Shown: piece after piece, positions 40,658 to 49,915 of the stretch
Layout of the letters: every line of letters begins with the position of its first letter
Position numbering within the stretch: the first letter of the stretch is position 1
Source of the DNA: Halococcus hamelinensis 100A6
GTDB lineage: Archaea > Halobacteriota > Halobacteria > Halobacteriales > Halococcaceae
Assembly: GCF_000336675.1 (NCBI RefSeq)
Contig: NZ_AOMB01000022.1
Coordinates: 72,306-136,149 of the forward strand
Length of the DNA: 63,844 nucleotides
Reading direction: 5' to 3'
Translations under genes and position numbers: made by a program
The notes under the pieces: model-generated
Told to the model about the DNA's origin: nothing
Databases searched by the model: none
The model's input: the letters and a program-made list of their open reading frames with translations, nothing else

Positions 40658-40986
40658 ACGGAGAACGCAGCCCGGGCCTCGCAGTCCAACTCTTCGGCTT
40701 CGAGGATCGCCACCGCGGTGTAGGTGCCCGGCTCCGGCTCCGACCACTCGCCGTCGTAGGTCACAGCGTCGCCGGGTACGAGTTCCGTCGACCGAAGCAT
40801 CTGTGCGAACACCTTTTCATCCGACCACCGCCAGCGTTCGTCTTCCCCATCGAGCACGACGAAGTCGGCGGTCCGTGCGTCGCGAAAGGAGAGCGTTACG
40901 GGTTCGTCCCCGTCGTTCTCGACGGTGAAGGCGAACGAGACCCGGTCGGGGTTCGTCAGAAGGTCGAGGGTTCCGACGAGCGCCAT
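40654..40986 (-). CDS. BsuPI-like intracellular proteinase-inhibitor domain protein
   Basis: The 110-residue all-beta protein matches the BsuPI family: FAFTVENDGDEPVTLSFRDA, FVVLDGEDERWRWSDEKVFAQ (in part), LVPGDAVTYDGEWSEPEPG and YTAVAILEAE. Members form an Ig-like fold; a protease-inhibitor role is known only for the Bacillus protein. No signal peptide is seen. It overlaps the convergent epimerase gene by 4 nt. Confidence 0.8.
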   Translation of the reverse strand: MALVGTLDLLTNPDRVSFAFTVENDGDEPVTLSFRDARTADFVVLDGEDERWRWSDEKVFAQMLRSTELVPGDAVTYDGEWSEPEPGTYTAVAILEAEELDCEARAAFSV

Positions 40987-41041
40987 ACGCGGACGTTAGT
41001 GCGCGCCGGCAAAAACGTCGGGTCGTGGCGTTCCAACGACC

Positions 41042-41395
41042 CTACTCGGCCGCGAAGACCGGCGCGACCTCGTCGTTCGCTTCGAGCACGCCGTCGAGGA
41101 CCACGCGGTCGCCGATCCCGACCTCGCCGGTGAGCCGGCCGGTGACCCGTGCGCCGTCGAGTTGGATAATTCCCACTTGGTAGGGGGCCTCGAACCCCGT
41201 CGGCGAGACCTCTACCGTGGTCTCGGTGTAGACCTCGCCCTCGGTCGGGAGTTCGGTCGTCTCCACGTCCCGACTCCCGCACTCGTTGCAGACCGCGAAG
41301 GGCGTGCCGTAGACCGTCCCGCAGTCCGGACACCGGACCCCGAGGAGGTCGCCGTCGCGGAGCGCGTCGACCCACTCGGCGTGGCTGAGGCTCAT
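41042..41395 (-). CDS. DUF35 zinc-ribbon/OB-fold protein (thiolase partner)
   Basis: The 117-residue protein has a rubredoxin-like zinc ribbon, CPDCGTVYGTPFAVCNECG (about 22-40), and an OB-fold (VYTETTVEVSPTGFEAPYQV, then GARVTGRLTG and IGDRVVLDG). In archaea such proteins bind thiolase-HMG-CoA synthase complexes and channel acyl-CoA. Its ATG overlaps the stop of the thiolase gene by 4 nt, which supports a physical partnership. Confidence 0.88.
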   Translation of the reverse strand: MSLSHAEWVDALRDGDLLGVRCPDCGTVYGTPFAVCNECGSRDVETTELPTEGEVYTETTVEVSPTGFEAPYQVGIIQLDGARVTGRLTGEVGIGDRVVLDGVLEANDEVAPVFAAE

Positions 41396-42558
41396 TCGCG
41401 GACCTCCATCACTGAGACGACGGTGGTGGCGGCGTCGCCACCCAGGTTGTGCGCGACGGCGCGTTCGGCCCCGTCGATCTGGCGCTCGCCGGCGTTGTTC
41501 CGGAGGTGCTCCGTGAGTTCGACGATCTGGCCCGTGCCCGTGGCACCGATCGGATGGCCCTTCGCCTTCAGCCCGCCCGAAGGATTGATCGGCCGGTCGC
41601 CGTCGATCGCGGTGCGGCCTTCGGCGGCGGCCGGACCACCCTCGCCGTCCTCGAAGAAGCCGATGGCCTCGCTCGCCATCACTTCGGCTCCCGTGAAGCA
41701 GTCGTGGACCTCCGCGAAGTCCATCCCGTCGGCGCTCGTCCCGGCCTGGTCGTAGGCCTGACTCGCAGCGTCGCGGGCGGCCTGGGTGGCCTGAATCACG
41801 GGTTTCGCGCTCAACGGCACGATGTCGGTCGCGTGGCCGACCCCGCCGACGTCCACGGGCTCGTCGAACGAGTCCGCGTTGTCGTCGCTGGTGACGACGA
41901 CGGCGCTCGCGCCGTCCGAGAACGGACAGCAGTCCATCAGCCGGAACGGGTCGGCGACCACGGGGGAGTCGAGGACGTCCTCCACGCTGATCTCCTTCCC
42001 GAAGTGGGCGTTCGGGTTCCGGGTGCCGTTGGCGTGGTTCTTGACCGCGACGTGGGCGAGCTGTTCTTCGGTGGTCCCGTACTCGTGCATGTGGCGTTTG
42101 GTGAGGAGCGCGAACACGCCGGGGAACGTGAGCCCAGTGGGCTGTTCGTAGTAGCGGTCGGAGGCCGAGGCGAAGATCCGCGTCATCTCCCCGGTGCCGA
42201 GACCGGTCTCGGGGGTGCAGCGCTCGACGCCGCCAACCAGAACGGTGTCGTGGACGCCCGCCTCGACCGCCTCGACGGCGTTCTTGAACGCGTTCGAGGA
42301 GGTCGCACACGCGTCCTCGAAGCGCTGACAGGGGATCCCCGCGAGCCCGATCTGGGAGGCCACCGCGGGCGCGAGGTGGGTGTCGTTCTCGGTCTGGCCG
42401 CCCATCGCGTTGCCGAAGTAGAGGGCGTCGATGTCGTCGGGACCCACGCCGGCGTCGTCGTACGCGCCGAGCGCCGCCGTCGCGAACAGTTCCGTGAGGG
42501 TGCGCTCGTGGACGCCGAACGTCGTCATGTCCGCGCCGACGACGCTTGCTCGTGTCAT
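41392..42558 (-). CDS. Thiolase (SCP-x/archaeal acetyl-CoA acetyltransferase type)
   Basis: The 388-residue protein is a thiolase. Cys84 in RFEDACATSSNAF is the nucleophile; AEVHDCFTGAEV and NPSGGLKAKGHPIGATG carry the catalytic His residues. It joins or splits acyl-CoA, either at the first step of the mevalonate pathway or in acyl-CoA turnover. It is followed by an overlapping DUF35 gene and preceded by an SDR gene 56 bp upstream on the same strand, together an acyl-CoA cluster. The exact substrate is open. Confidence 0.9.
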   Translation of the reverse strand: MTRASVVGADMTTFGVHERTLTELFATAALGAYDDAGVGPDDIDALYFGNAMGGQTENDTHLAPAVASQIGLAGIPCQRFEDACATSSNAFKNAVEAVEAGVHDTVLVGGVERCTPETGLGTGEMTRIFASASDRYYEQPTGLTFPGVFALLTKRHMHEYGTTEEQLAHVAVKNHANGTRNPNAHFGKEISVEDVLDSPVVADPFRLMDCCPFSDGASAVVVTSDDNADSFDEPVDVGGVGHATDIVPLSAKPVIQATQAARDAASQAYDQAGTSADGMDFAEVHDCFTGAEVMASEAIGFFEDGEGGPAAAEGRTAIDGDRPINPSGGLKAKGHPIGATGTGQIVELTEHLRNNAGERQIDGAERAVAHNLGGDAATTVVSVMEVRE

Positions 42559-42614
42559 CGGGGTTTATCAAGGGTCGGAGACACAAAGACCTGCCGGACC
42601 GCCCGTAAACCGTG

Positions 42615-43388
42615 TCAGTGGGCCGCGTAGCCACCGTCGACGACGTGGACCTCGCCGGTGGTGTACGACGCCGCGTCGCTCGCGAGATAGACCGCCGCGC
42701 CGGCGACCTCCTCGGGGTCGGCGAAGCGGTCCTGTGGGATCTCATCGAGGAGGTCCTCGTAGATCGAGTCGTTCTCACGGACTCCCGCGGTGAACGCCGT
42801 CTCGACGTAGCCCGGTGCGAGCGCGTTGACCCGGATCTCGGGGGCCCACTCGACCGCGAGGGTCCGGGTCATCCCGACCATCGCGTGCTTCGAAGCGACG
42901 TAGGGCGTCTGGTAGGGGAGGCCGACCACCCCGCCGACGCTCGCGACGTTGACCACCGCGCCGGTCCCCTCGCGCTCGCCGACCCGCCGCCCGAACGCCG
43001 CCGCACACCGGAACGCGCCGGTGAGGTTCACCGAGAGGATCCGCTCCCAGGTCTCGATGTCGAGGTCGCGTGCGTCGCCGAAGAAGGGGTTGGTGCCGGC
43101 GTCGTTCACCAGCACGTCGACCGGCCCGAGCGCTTCCGCCGCGTCGAACGCCACCGTCACCTCCTCTTCGTCGGTGACGTCCGCCGGACACGCTATCGCC
43201 TCTCCGCCCGCCGATTCGATCCGCTCGACGGTCGCGTCGAGGTCGTCCTCGGAGCGTGCGAGCGCCGCCACGCTCGCGCCCGCCGCCGCCAGCTCCACGG
43301 CTATCGCCTCGCCGATACCGCGACTGGCTCCCGTCACGAGCGCCACGCGACCGTCGAGCGAGAAGCGGTCGAGCCCTGGTTCACTCAT
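42615..43388 (-). CDS. Short-chain dehydrogenase (FabG-like)
   Basis: The 257-residue classical SDR has TGASRGIGEAIA (about 18-29), NDAGTNPFFG, NVASVGG with the Ser and YVASK with the Tyr/Lys. The C-terminal YTTGEVHVVDGG is typical of 3-oxoacyl-ACP reductase-like enzymes. It probably reduces or oxidises a 3-hydroxyacyl intermediate used by the neighbouring thiolase. ATG 43388 follows the family; a GTG 81 bp upstream is unlikely. It is divergent from the next SDR gene. Confidence 0.88.
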   Translation of the reverse strand: MSEPGLDRFSLDGRVALVTGASRGIGEAIAVELAAAGASVAALARSEDDLDATVERIESAGGEAIACPADVTDEEEVTVAFDAAEALGPVDVLVNDAGTNPFFGDARDLDIETWERILSVNLTGAFRCAAAFGRRVGEREGTGAVVNVASVGGVVGLPYQTPYVASKHAMVGMTRTLAVEWAPEIRVNALAPGYVETAFTAGVRENDSIYEDLLDEIPQDRFADPEEVAGAAVYLASDAASYTTGEVHVVDGGYAAH

Positions 43389-43474
43389 ACCGGGATCAGG
43401 CGGGGCAATGCCATAAGTCCGGGCTGCAGAGTGGCCACGGGTGGCCTTAAGTCGACACCCACCGATCACGACCC

Positions 43475-44317
43475 ATGTCGTTTCAGTTACCCGACCTCAC
43501 CGGGCGGACGGCGTTCGTCACCGGTACCACGCGCGGGATCGGTAAGCGGATCGCCCTCACGCTCGCCGAGGCGGGCTGTAACGTGGTCTCGACCGGGAAG
43601 ACCGTCGACGATTCGGAGAGCGACCTGGAGGGAACCATCCACGACACGGCCGCCGCGTGCGAGGAGCGCGGCGTCGACGCCCACGCGATCCAGTTGAACC
43701 TCCGGAGTCCCGAAGAAATCGAGGCCGCCGCCGAGGAGGCCATCGAGGTCTTCGGCGAGGTCGACGTCGTGATCAACAACGCGAGCGCGATCCAGCTCGC
43801 GAACGTCGCGGACCTCCCGGCGGACCGTTTCGACCTCCTGAACGAGGTCAACGTCCGAGGGACCTACCTCACGATCCGCGCGTTCCTGCCCCATCTCAAG
43901 GAACACGGGGGTCACGTCCTCACCAACGCGCCGCCGGTGACGATGGACCGCGCGCCGGGGAAGGCGGCCTACGCCTGGTCGAAGCTCGGGATGACGTTCG
44001 TGACGCTCTCGGTCGCGGCCGAACTCCGGGGGACTGGCGTGGCCGCGAACTGCTTCTGGCCGGTCACGATCATCGACACCCGTGCCTCGCGCTACTTCGG
44101 GATGGGCACGGAAGACGACTGGCGGACACCCGATATCGCCGCCGACGCGGCGTGCGAACTCCTCGACCGCGAGCCCGACTTCTCGGGGCACACACTCTAC
44201 GACGAGGCGATCCTCCGCGAAGCGGGTGTCACCGATTTCTCCCCGTACAACGTCACCGACGGCGACCCACAGCCCCTCTCGGCGCAGCTGTTCGATCCCG
44301 AGTACGAGCGGCCCTGA
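43475..44317 (+). CDS. HSDL2-like short-chain dehydrogenase
   Basis: The 280-residue protein resembles the HSDL2 branch of SDRs. TGTTRGIGKRIAL binds NADP, INNASAIQLANV follows strand 4, and YAWSK holds the Tyr/Lys. The segment TNAPPVTM aligns with the S-P-P segment of HSDL2 but has Ala where the Ser normally lies, so a catalytic Ser may be missing. It is divergent from the FabG-like SDR gene, and its substrate is unknown. Confidence 0.83.
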   Translation: MSFQLPDLTGRTAFVTGTTRGIGKRIALTLAEAGCNVVSTGKTVDDSESDLEGTIHDTAAACEERGVDAHAIQLNLRSPEEIEAAAEEAIEVFGEVDVVINNASAIQLANVADLPADRFDLLNEVNVRGTYLTIRAFLPHLKEHGGHVLTNAPPVTMDRAPGKAAYAWSKLGMTFVTLSVAAELRGTGVAANCFWPVTIIDTRASRYFGMGTEDDWRTPDIAADAACELLDREPDFSGHTLYDEAILREAGVTDFSPYNVTDGDPQPLSAQLFDPEYERP

Positions 44318-44353
44318 CCTCGGGAACCGAACGCGCTCGGTTCTCCACCGCCG

Positions 44354-44755
44354 TCACGACCGGAATCGGTCGAGCACCATCCTGAGCCCCCAGTAGCTTC
44401 CCGAGAGGAGGCCACGAACCCACGCGACGGGTGTGAACCCCGCGTCGGGGTCGGCCGCGGGTTCGAACCCCAACAGCGACTCGCGGGGAACCGAGACGAG
44501 TTCACCGGTCGCCCGCCGGCGATCCTGCTCGTCGGTCACCCGGAGCAGGGCGAGCGGGTCGCCGGCCCCGACGACGCGGTAGATGCCAGCAGGTCGGGAT
44601 CCGTCGACCGGTCGGAGGTGGTCGCCGACGGCGGGTGAGTCGCTCACGTCGTTGACGAACGGCGGCGCTCGACAAAACGTCGGGGGTGAAACCGCGCGGG
44701 TGACGACGCGAACCGGGTCGTCGGCGAGTCCGATCGCCGGACGACAGGGCTTCAT
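44354..44755 (-). CDS. Conserved haloarchaeal hypothetical protein
   Basis: The 133-residue protein starts at ATG 44755 (MKPCRPAIGLADDP), chosen because the longer in-frame extension overlaps the divergent SOUL gene and reads as its shadow. It contains a small beta-barrel-like stretch (VGDHLRPVDG, IYRVVGAG, PLALLRVTDEQDRR, ATGELVSVP) that may be a binding domain, and ends in an amphipathic helix (SGSYWGLRMVLDRFRS). No function is known. Confidence 0.6.
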   Translation of the reverse strand: MKPCRPAIGLADDPVRVVTRAVSPPTFCRAPPFVNDVSDSPAVGDHLRPVDGSRPAGIYRVVGAGDPLALLRVTDEQDRRRATGELVSVPRESLLGFEPAADPDAGFTPVAWVRGLLSGSYWGLRMVLDRFRS

Positions 44756-44768
44756 CCGTGCGCGTCCT

Positions 44769-45413
44769 ATGGAACGCATGAATCGAGCACGACTCGGGCT
44801 GGTCGGCGCGGCGGCGGTCGGGGGCGGCCTCGCGCTCTGGAGCGCCTTCGGACTTCTACGATCCCGATCGGCCGAGCAAGTCGAGTACGTCGTCGAACGG
44901 ACGATCGACGACCGAACCGAGGTCCGGCGGTATCCCGAACTCGTCCGGGCCGAGACCACGGGCTCGTCGGGTCGTGAGGCGTTCCTCCGGCTCTTCGACT
45001 ACATCCAGGGCGCGAACGACTCCGGGTCGGACGTCTCGATGACCGCGCCGGTCCGCCAGGACGACGCGGGCGAGGAGGTATCGATGACCGCACCGGTCCG
45101 AATCGACGACGACAGCCGGGATGGAGTCAGGATGGCCTTCTACCTCCCCGCCGAGTACACCCCGAACACCGCGCCGCGACCGGCCCACTCGGCGGTCTCG
45201 CTCGTCGTCGAACCCCCGCGGTCGGTGGCGGCGCGGCGCTTCTCGTGGTGGACGTTCGACTGGCGGACGCGCCGTCAGGAGTCGAAACTCCTCGACGCGT
45301 TCGACGGGAGCGAGCTGACGCCCGTCGGCGAGCCGTTCAGCCTCGGGTACGACGACCCGAGCGTCCCGCCGTTCCTCCGAACGAACGAGGTCGCCGTCGA
45401 AGTCGAGTGGTGA
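44769..45413 (+). CDS. SOUL family heme-binding protein
   Basis: The 214-residue protein has an N-terminal membrane segment (about 9-27) and a SOUL domain: VEYVVERTIDDRTEVRRYP, SMTAPVR repeated twice (in about 95-115), MAFYLPAEYTP and VAARRFSWWTFDW. SOUL proteins bind heme or related compounds. It begins at ATG 44769 or 44778; the second lacks only three residues. It is divergent from a hypothetical gene 13 bp away. Confidence 0.87.
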   Translation: MERMNRARLGLVGAAAVGGGLALWSAFGLLRSRSAEQVEYVVERTIDDRTEVRRYPELVRAETTGSSGREAFLRLFDYIQGANDSGSDVSMTAPVRQDDAGEEVSMTAPVRIDDDSRDGVRMAFYLPAEYTPNTAPRPAHSAVSLVVEPPRSVAARRFSWWTFDWRTRRQESKLLDAFDGSELTPVGEPFSLGYDDPSVPPFLRTNEVAVEVEW

Positions 45414-45444
45414 ACCTCGGTTTCCGCTAACGGCGCTTTCACCG

Positions 45445-45579
45445 TTATTGCAGGTAGTTCGGCTCCTCGGCGTCACACCGCTCCTCGTGCTGTCTCGCCT
45501 CCTCTTCGTCGTCGAACATCAGCCCGCAGTGTTCGCATTCGTGCCACGTCATGTCGTCGCGCACGGTCTCGACCACCAT
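45445..45579 (-). CDS. DUF7128-like small zinc-finger protein
   Basis: The 44-residue protein has C15-xx-C18 (HECEHCGLMF) and His31/Cys35 (QHEERCDAEEP) as a likely zinc site and ends NYLQ. It matches short haloarchaeal proteins of the DUF7128 type. Function unknown. It is divergent from the cdc48 gene. Confidence 0.75.
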   Translation of the reverse strand: MVVETVRDDMTWHECEHCGLMFDDEEEARQHEERCDAEEPNYLQ

Positions 45580-45581
45580 AG

Positions 45582-47819
<2,238 letters not shown>

Positions 47820-47870
47820 GCGATCTTTCACCCGCTACTCCTTACACCGTTTCCGTTCGTGTTCGACCGT

Positions 47871-48311
47871 CTAGCTCTCCGTGCCGGACGTTTTCGAACA
47901 CCGAACACTCCGTGACAGCCATCCACCGAGGCGTCCACCGAGCCATCCGGCAAGTACGGAGCCGAGAAAGACGACCAGGCTCAGCACGGAGAGGTACGCG
48001 ATCCGTGAGGGGACCTCTGTCCACGGAACATATCGAAACGGGATATACGCGAACGTCGTCGACCACCATCGAAGGAGCGGAAGGCTACCGATAGCACCCG
48101 CGAGAGCACCCGTGAATCCCGCATCCCCCGCGCCGCGTTCGGCGAGGTATCCAGCTACCCCGCCACCGAGAACCATCGTTCCGGACGAGAACTCGATCCC
48201 CGAGCTCGTCGTTACGTGGACGACGACTGTGAATGGAACCGAAACCACACCTCCGAGAAGAGCGTATTTCCACGACTCGTATCGACCGGCGGAGCCACCG
48301 TCGAACACCAT
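47871..48311 (-). CDS. Multi-pass membrane protein (DUF5518-like)
   Basis: The 146-residue protein has four hydrophobic segments (about 17-38, 45-58, 66-90, 106-132) with Gly-rich faces, resembling DUF5518-type haloarchaeal membrane proteins. The region is lower in GC than its neighbours, which may point to recent acquisition. No function is known. It follows cdc48 convergently. Confidence 0.6.
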   Translation of the reverse strand: MVFDGGSAGRYESWKYALLGGVVSVPFTVVVHVTTSSGIEFSSGTMVLGGGVAGYLAERGAGDAGFTGALAGAIGSLPLLRWWSTTFAYIPFRYVPWTEVPSRIAYLSVLSLVVFLGSVLAGWLGGRLGGWLSRSVRCSKTSGTES

Positions 48312-48413
48312 TCGTTTCCACTGTTGAGTAGTCGGAACAATAAATACCGGTAGGACGACGAAGACCCGAACTCCTCTCGATCGGTCACGAAGCCGGCTCG
48401 ACCCGGGACACTG

Positions 48414-49814
48414 TCACGACAGCCGATCTCGAACCCGGCCGACCGACCGCCCCACCCGCCGCCGGATCCGACGGCGCTGGTAGACCCCCTCGCCGAGCGC
48501 CCAGACGAGCGCGACGAGGAGCCCGACCCCGAGAACCGAGAAGGCCCAGGTCGGGAGCCAGACGGGTTTGAGCCACGGCGCGACGTGTTTCCAGCGCGTC
48601 GCGAGTTCGGTGAGTTCACCGGACACCGGCGTCACGCCGGCCACCCCGCCGACGACGGCCGGTACGGACGGGAGGTCGTTTCCGGGATGGCTCCCGCCGT
48701 GGAGCGTGGCGTTGCCGGTCGCGTTCTGGTCCGTCATCGTCGGGCCACCGGCCTCGTCGCCCTGGGCCACGCGCTCGGCGTCGTAGGTCGCCCACGGCGC
48801 GTGCATCTCCCAGACGACCTGGCCGGAGGGCGTGACCTCGATCACCCGGTTGTTCATCGAGTCGACGACGAGGGTGTTCCCGTTGGCGAGTCGGTCGGCG
48901 TCGCGCGGCCAGTTGAGGTTGCCCGAGAGCGTCCAGGTCCGCTCCCAGGTGCCGTTGCCCGCCGGCCCGCCGGCCCGTTCGTACTCCACGATCCGGTCGT
49001 TCTCGGAGTCGGCCACGAGGATCGTGGGTGTGCCGTTCGCGCTTTCGAGGTAGGTCGGGTTGTGCTGTTCGTAGAGGACCGAGTGGTCGTCGTCCTCCCC
49101 GAGACGCATCTCGATTCGCTTCGTCGAGCGGTTGACCGCGATCACCTGGTCCATGTTCCGGACCGAGACCAGGAACTCGCCGTCGTCGAACTCGTCGACG
49201 TCGTTGACGTGGGTCCAGTCCTTCGCGTCGACCCCCGGCCCGGCCCCGTCCGGGTAGTGGTTCGCGAACCGCCAGCGCCAGGTCACGTTCTCGGTGGTCC
49301 GGTTGTAGACGAAGACGCTGTCGTTGCTCGTCTCGCCGGTGTCGTAGTTGATGCCCGCGACGAGGAGTTCGTCGCCGTTGATCTGGTCGATGTCGTGGAT
49401 GTCGGGGCTGTCGAACCGTTCGGTCCAGACCCGTTCTTTGGTCTCCGGATCGAACTCGTAGACCACCGTCTCCTCTTCGACCGGGTTCACGACGAGCAGG
49501 TTACCGTTCGGGAGCGGGTCGACGTCGTAGAACCAGTTCGTGGTGTTCTCCGTCCCGTTGTAGATCCAACTCACCGCCCCGGAACGGTCGACCGAGACGA
49601 GCTGTGCCGGGCGGTTCGACAGCGAGATACCCTGAGTGTGCCAGCCCTGGCTCGATATCACCGTCTCGCTCCCCGGGGTGACGTTCGTGACGCCGGCCCG
49701 CAGCGTGGGCTCGTCGTACGTGAGCGTCGCTACGCCGCTGAACGCGACCAGCACGACGAGGACCGCCGACAGCACCCCCCGGACGAGCCAACGACGCGGT
49801 GGAAGGCCGGCCAT
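48414..49814 (-). CDS. Arylsulfotransferase (ASST)-like exported beta-propeller
   Basis: The 466-residue protein has an N-terminal membrane segment (about 11-31), a six-bladed-propeller region with repeated NGN/DGE..V turn motifs (DPLPNGNLLVVN, INGDELLVAG, FDDGEFLVSVRN, LANGNTLVVDS), and a C-terminal helix (about 423-445) with a very basic tail. This resembles arylsulfotransferase families. The His expected at the sulfuryl site may be in DIHDID or DWTHVND, but this is not certain. It probably acts outside the cell with both ends anchored. The substrate is unknown. Confidence 0.77.
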   Translation of the reverse strand: MAGLPPRRWLVRGVLSAVLVVLVAFSGVATLTYDEPTLRAGVTNVTPGSETVISSQGWHTQGISLSNRPAQLVSVDRSGAVSWIYNGTENTTNWFYDVDPLPNGNLLVVNPVEEETVVYEFDPETKERVWTERFDSPDIHDIDQINGDELLVAGINYDTGETSNDSVFVYNRTTENVTWRWRFANHYPDGAGPGVDAKDWTHVNDVDEFDDGEFLVSVRNMDQVIAVNRSTKRIEMRLGEDDDHSVLYEQHNPTYLESANGTPTILVADSENDRIVEYERAGGPAGNGTWERTWTLSGNLNWPRDADRLANGNTLVVDSMNNRVIEVTPSGQVVWEMHAPWATYDAERVAQGDEAGGPTMTDQNATGNATLHGGSHPGNDLPSVPAVVGGVAGVTPVSGELTELATRWKHVAPWLKPVWLPTWAFSVLGVGLLVALVWALGEGVYQRRRIRRRVGRSVGRVRDRLS

Positions 49815-49915
49815 GCAGACCTCTGTCGGGATCGCCGCATAGCCGTTACGGATGCCGATGGGTCACATGCGCGGTCGCCGGCGACCCCACGACGGGAACC
49901 CAGTTCGACGACACC

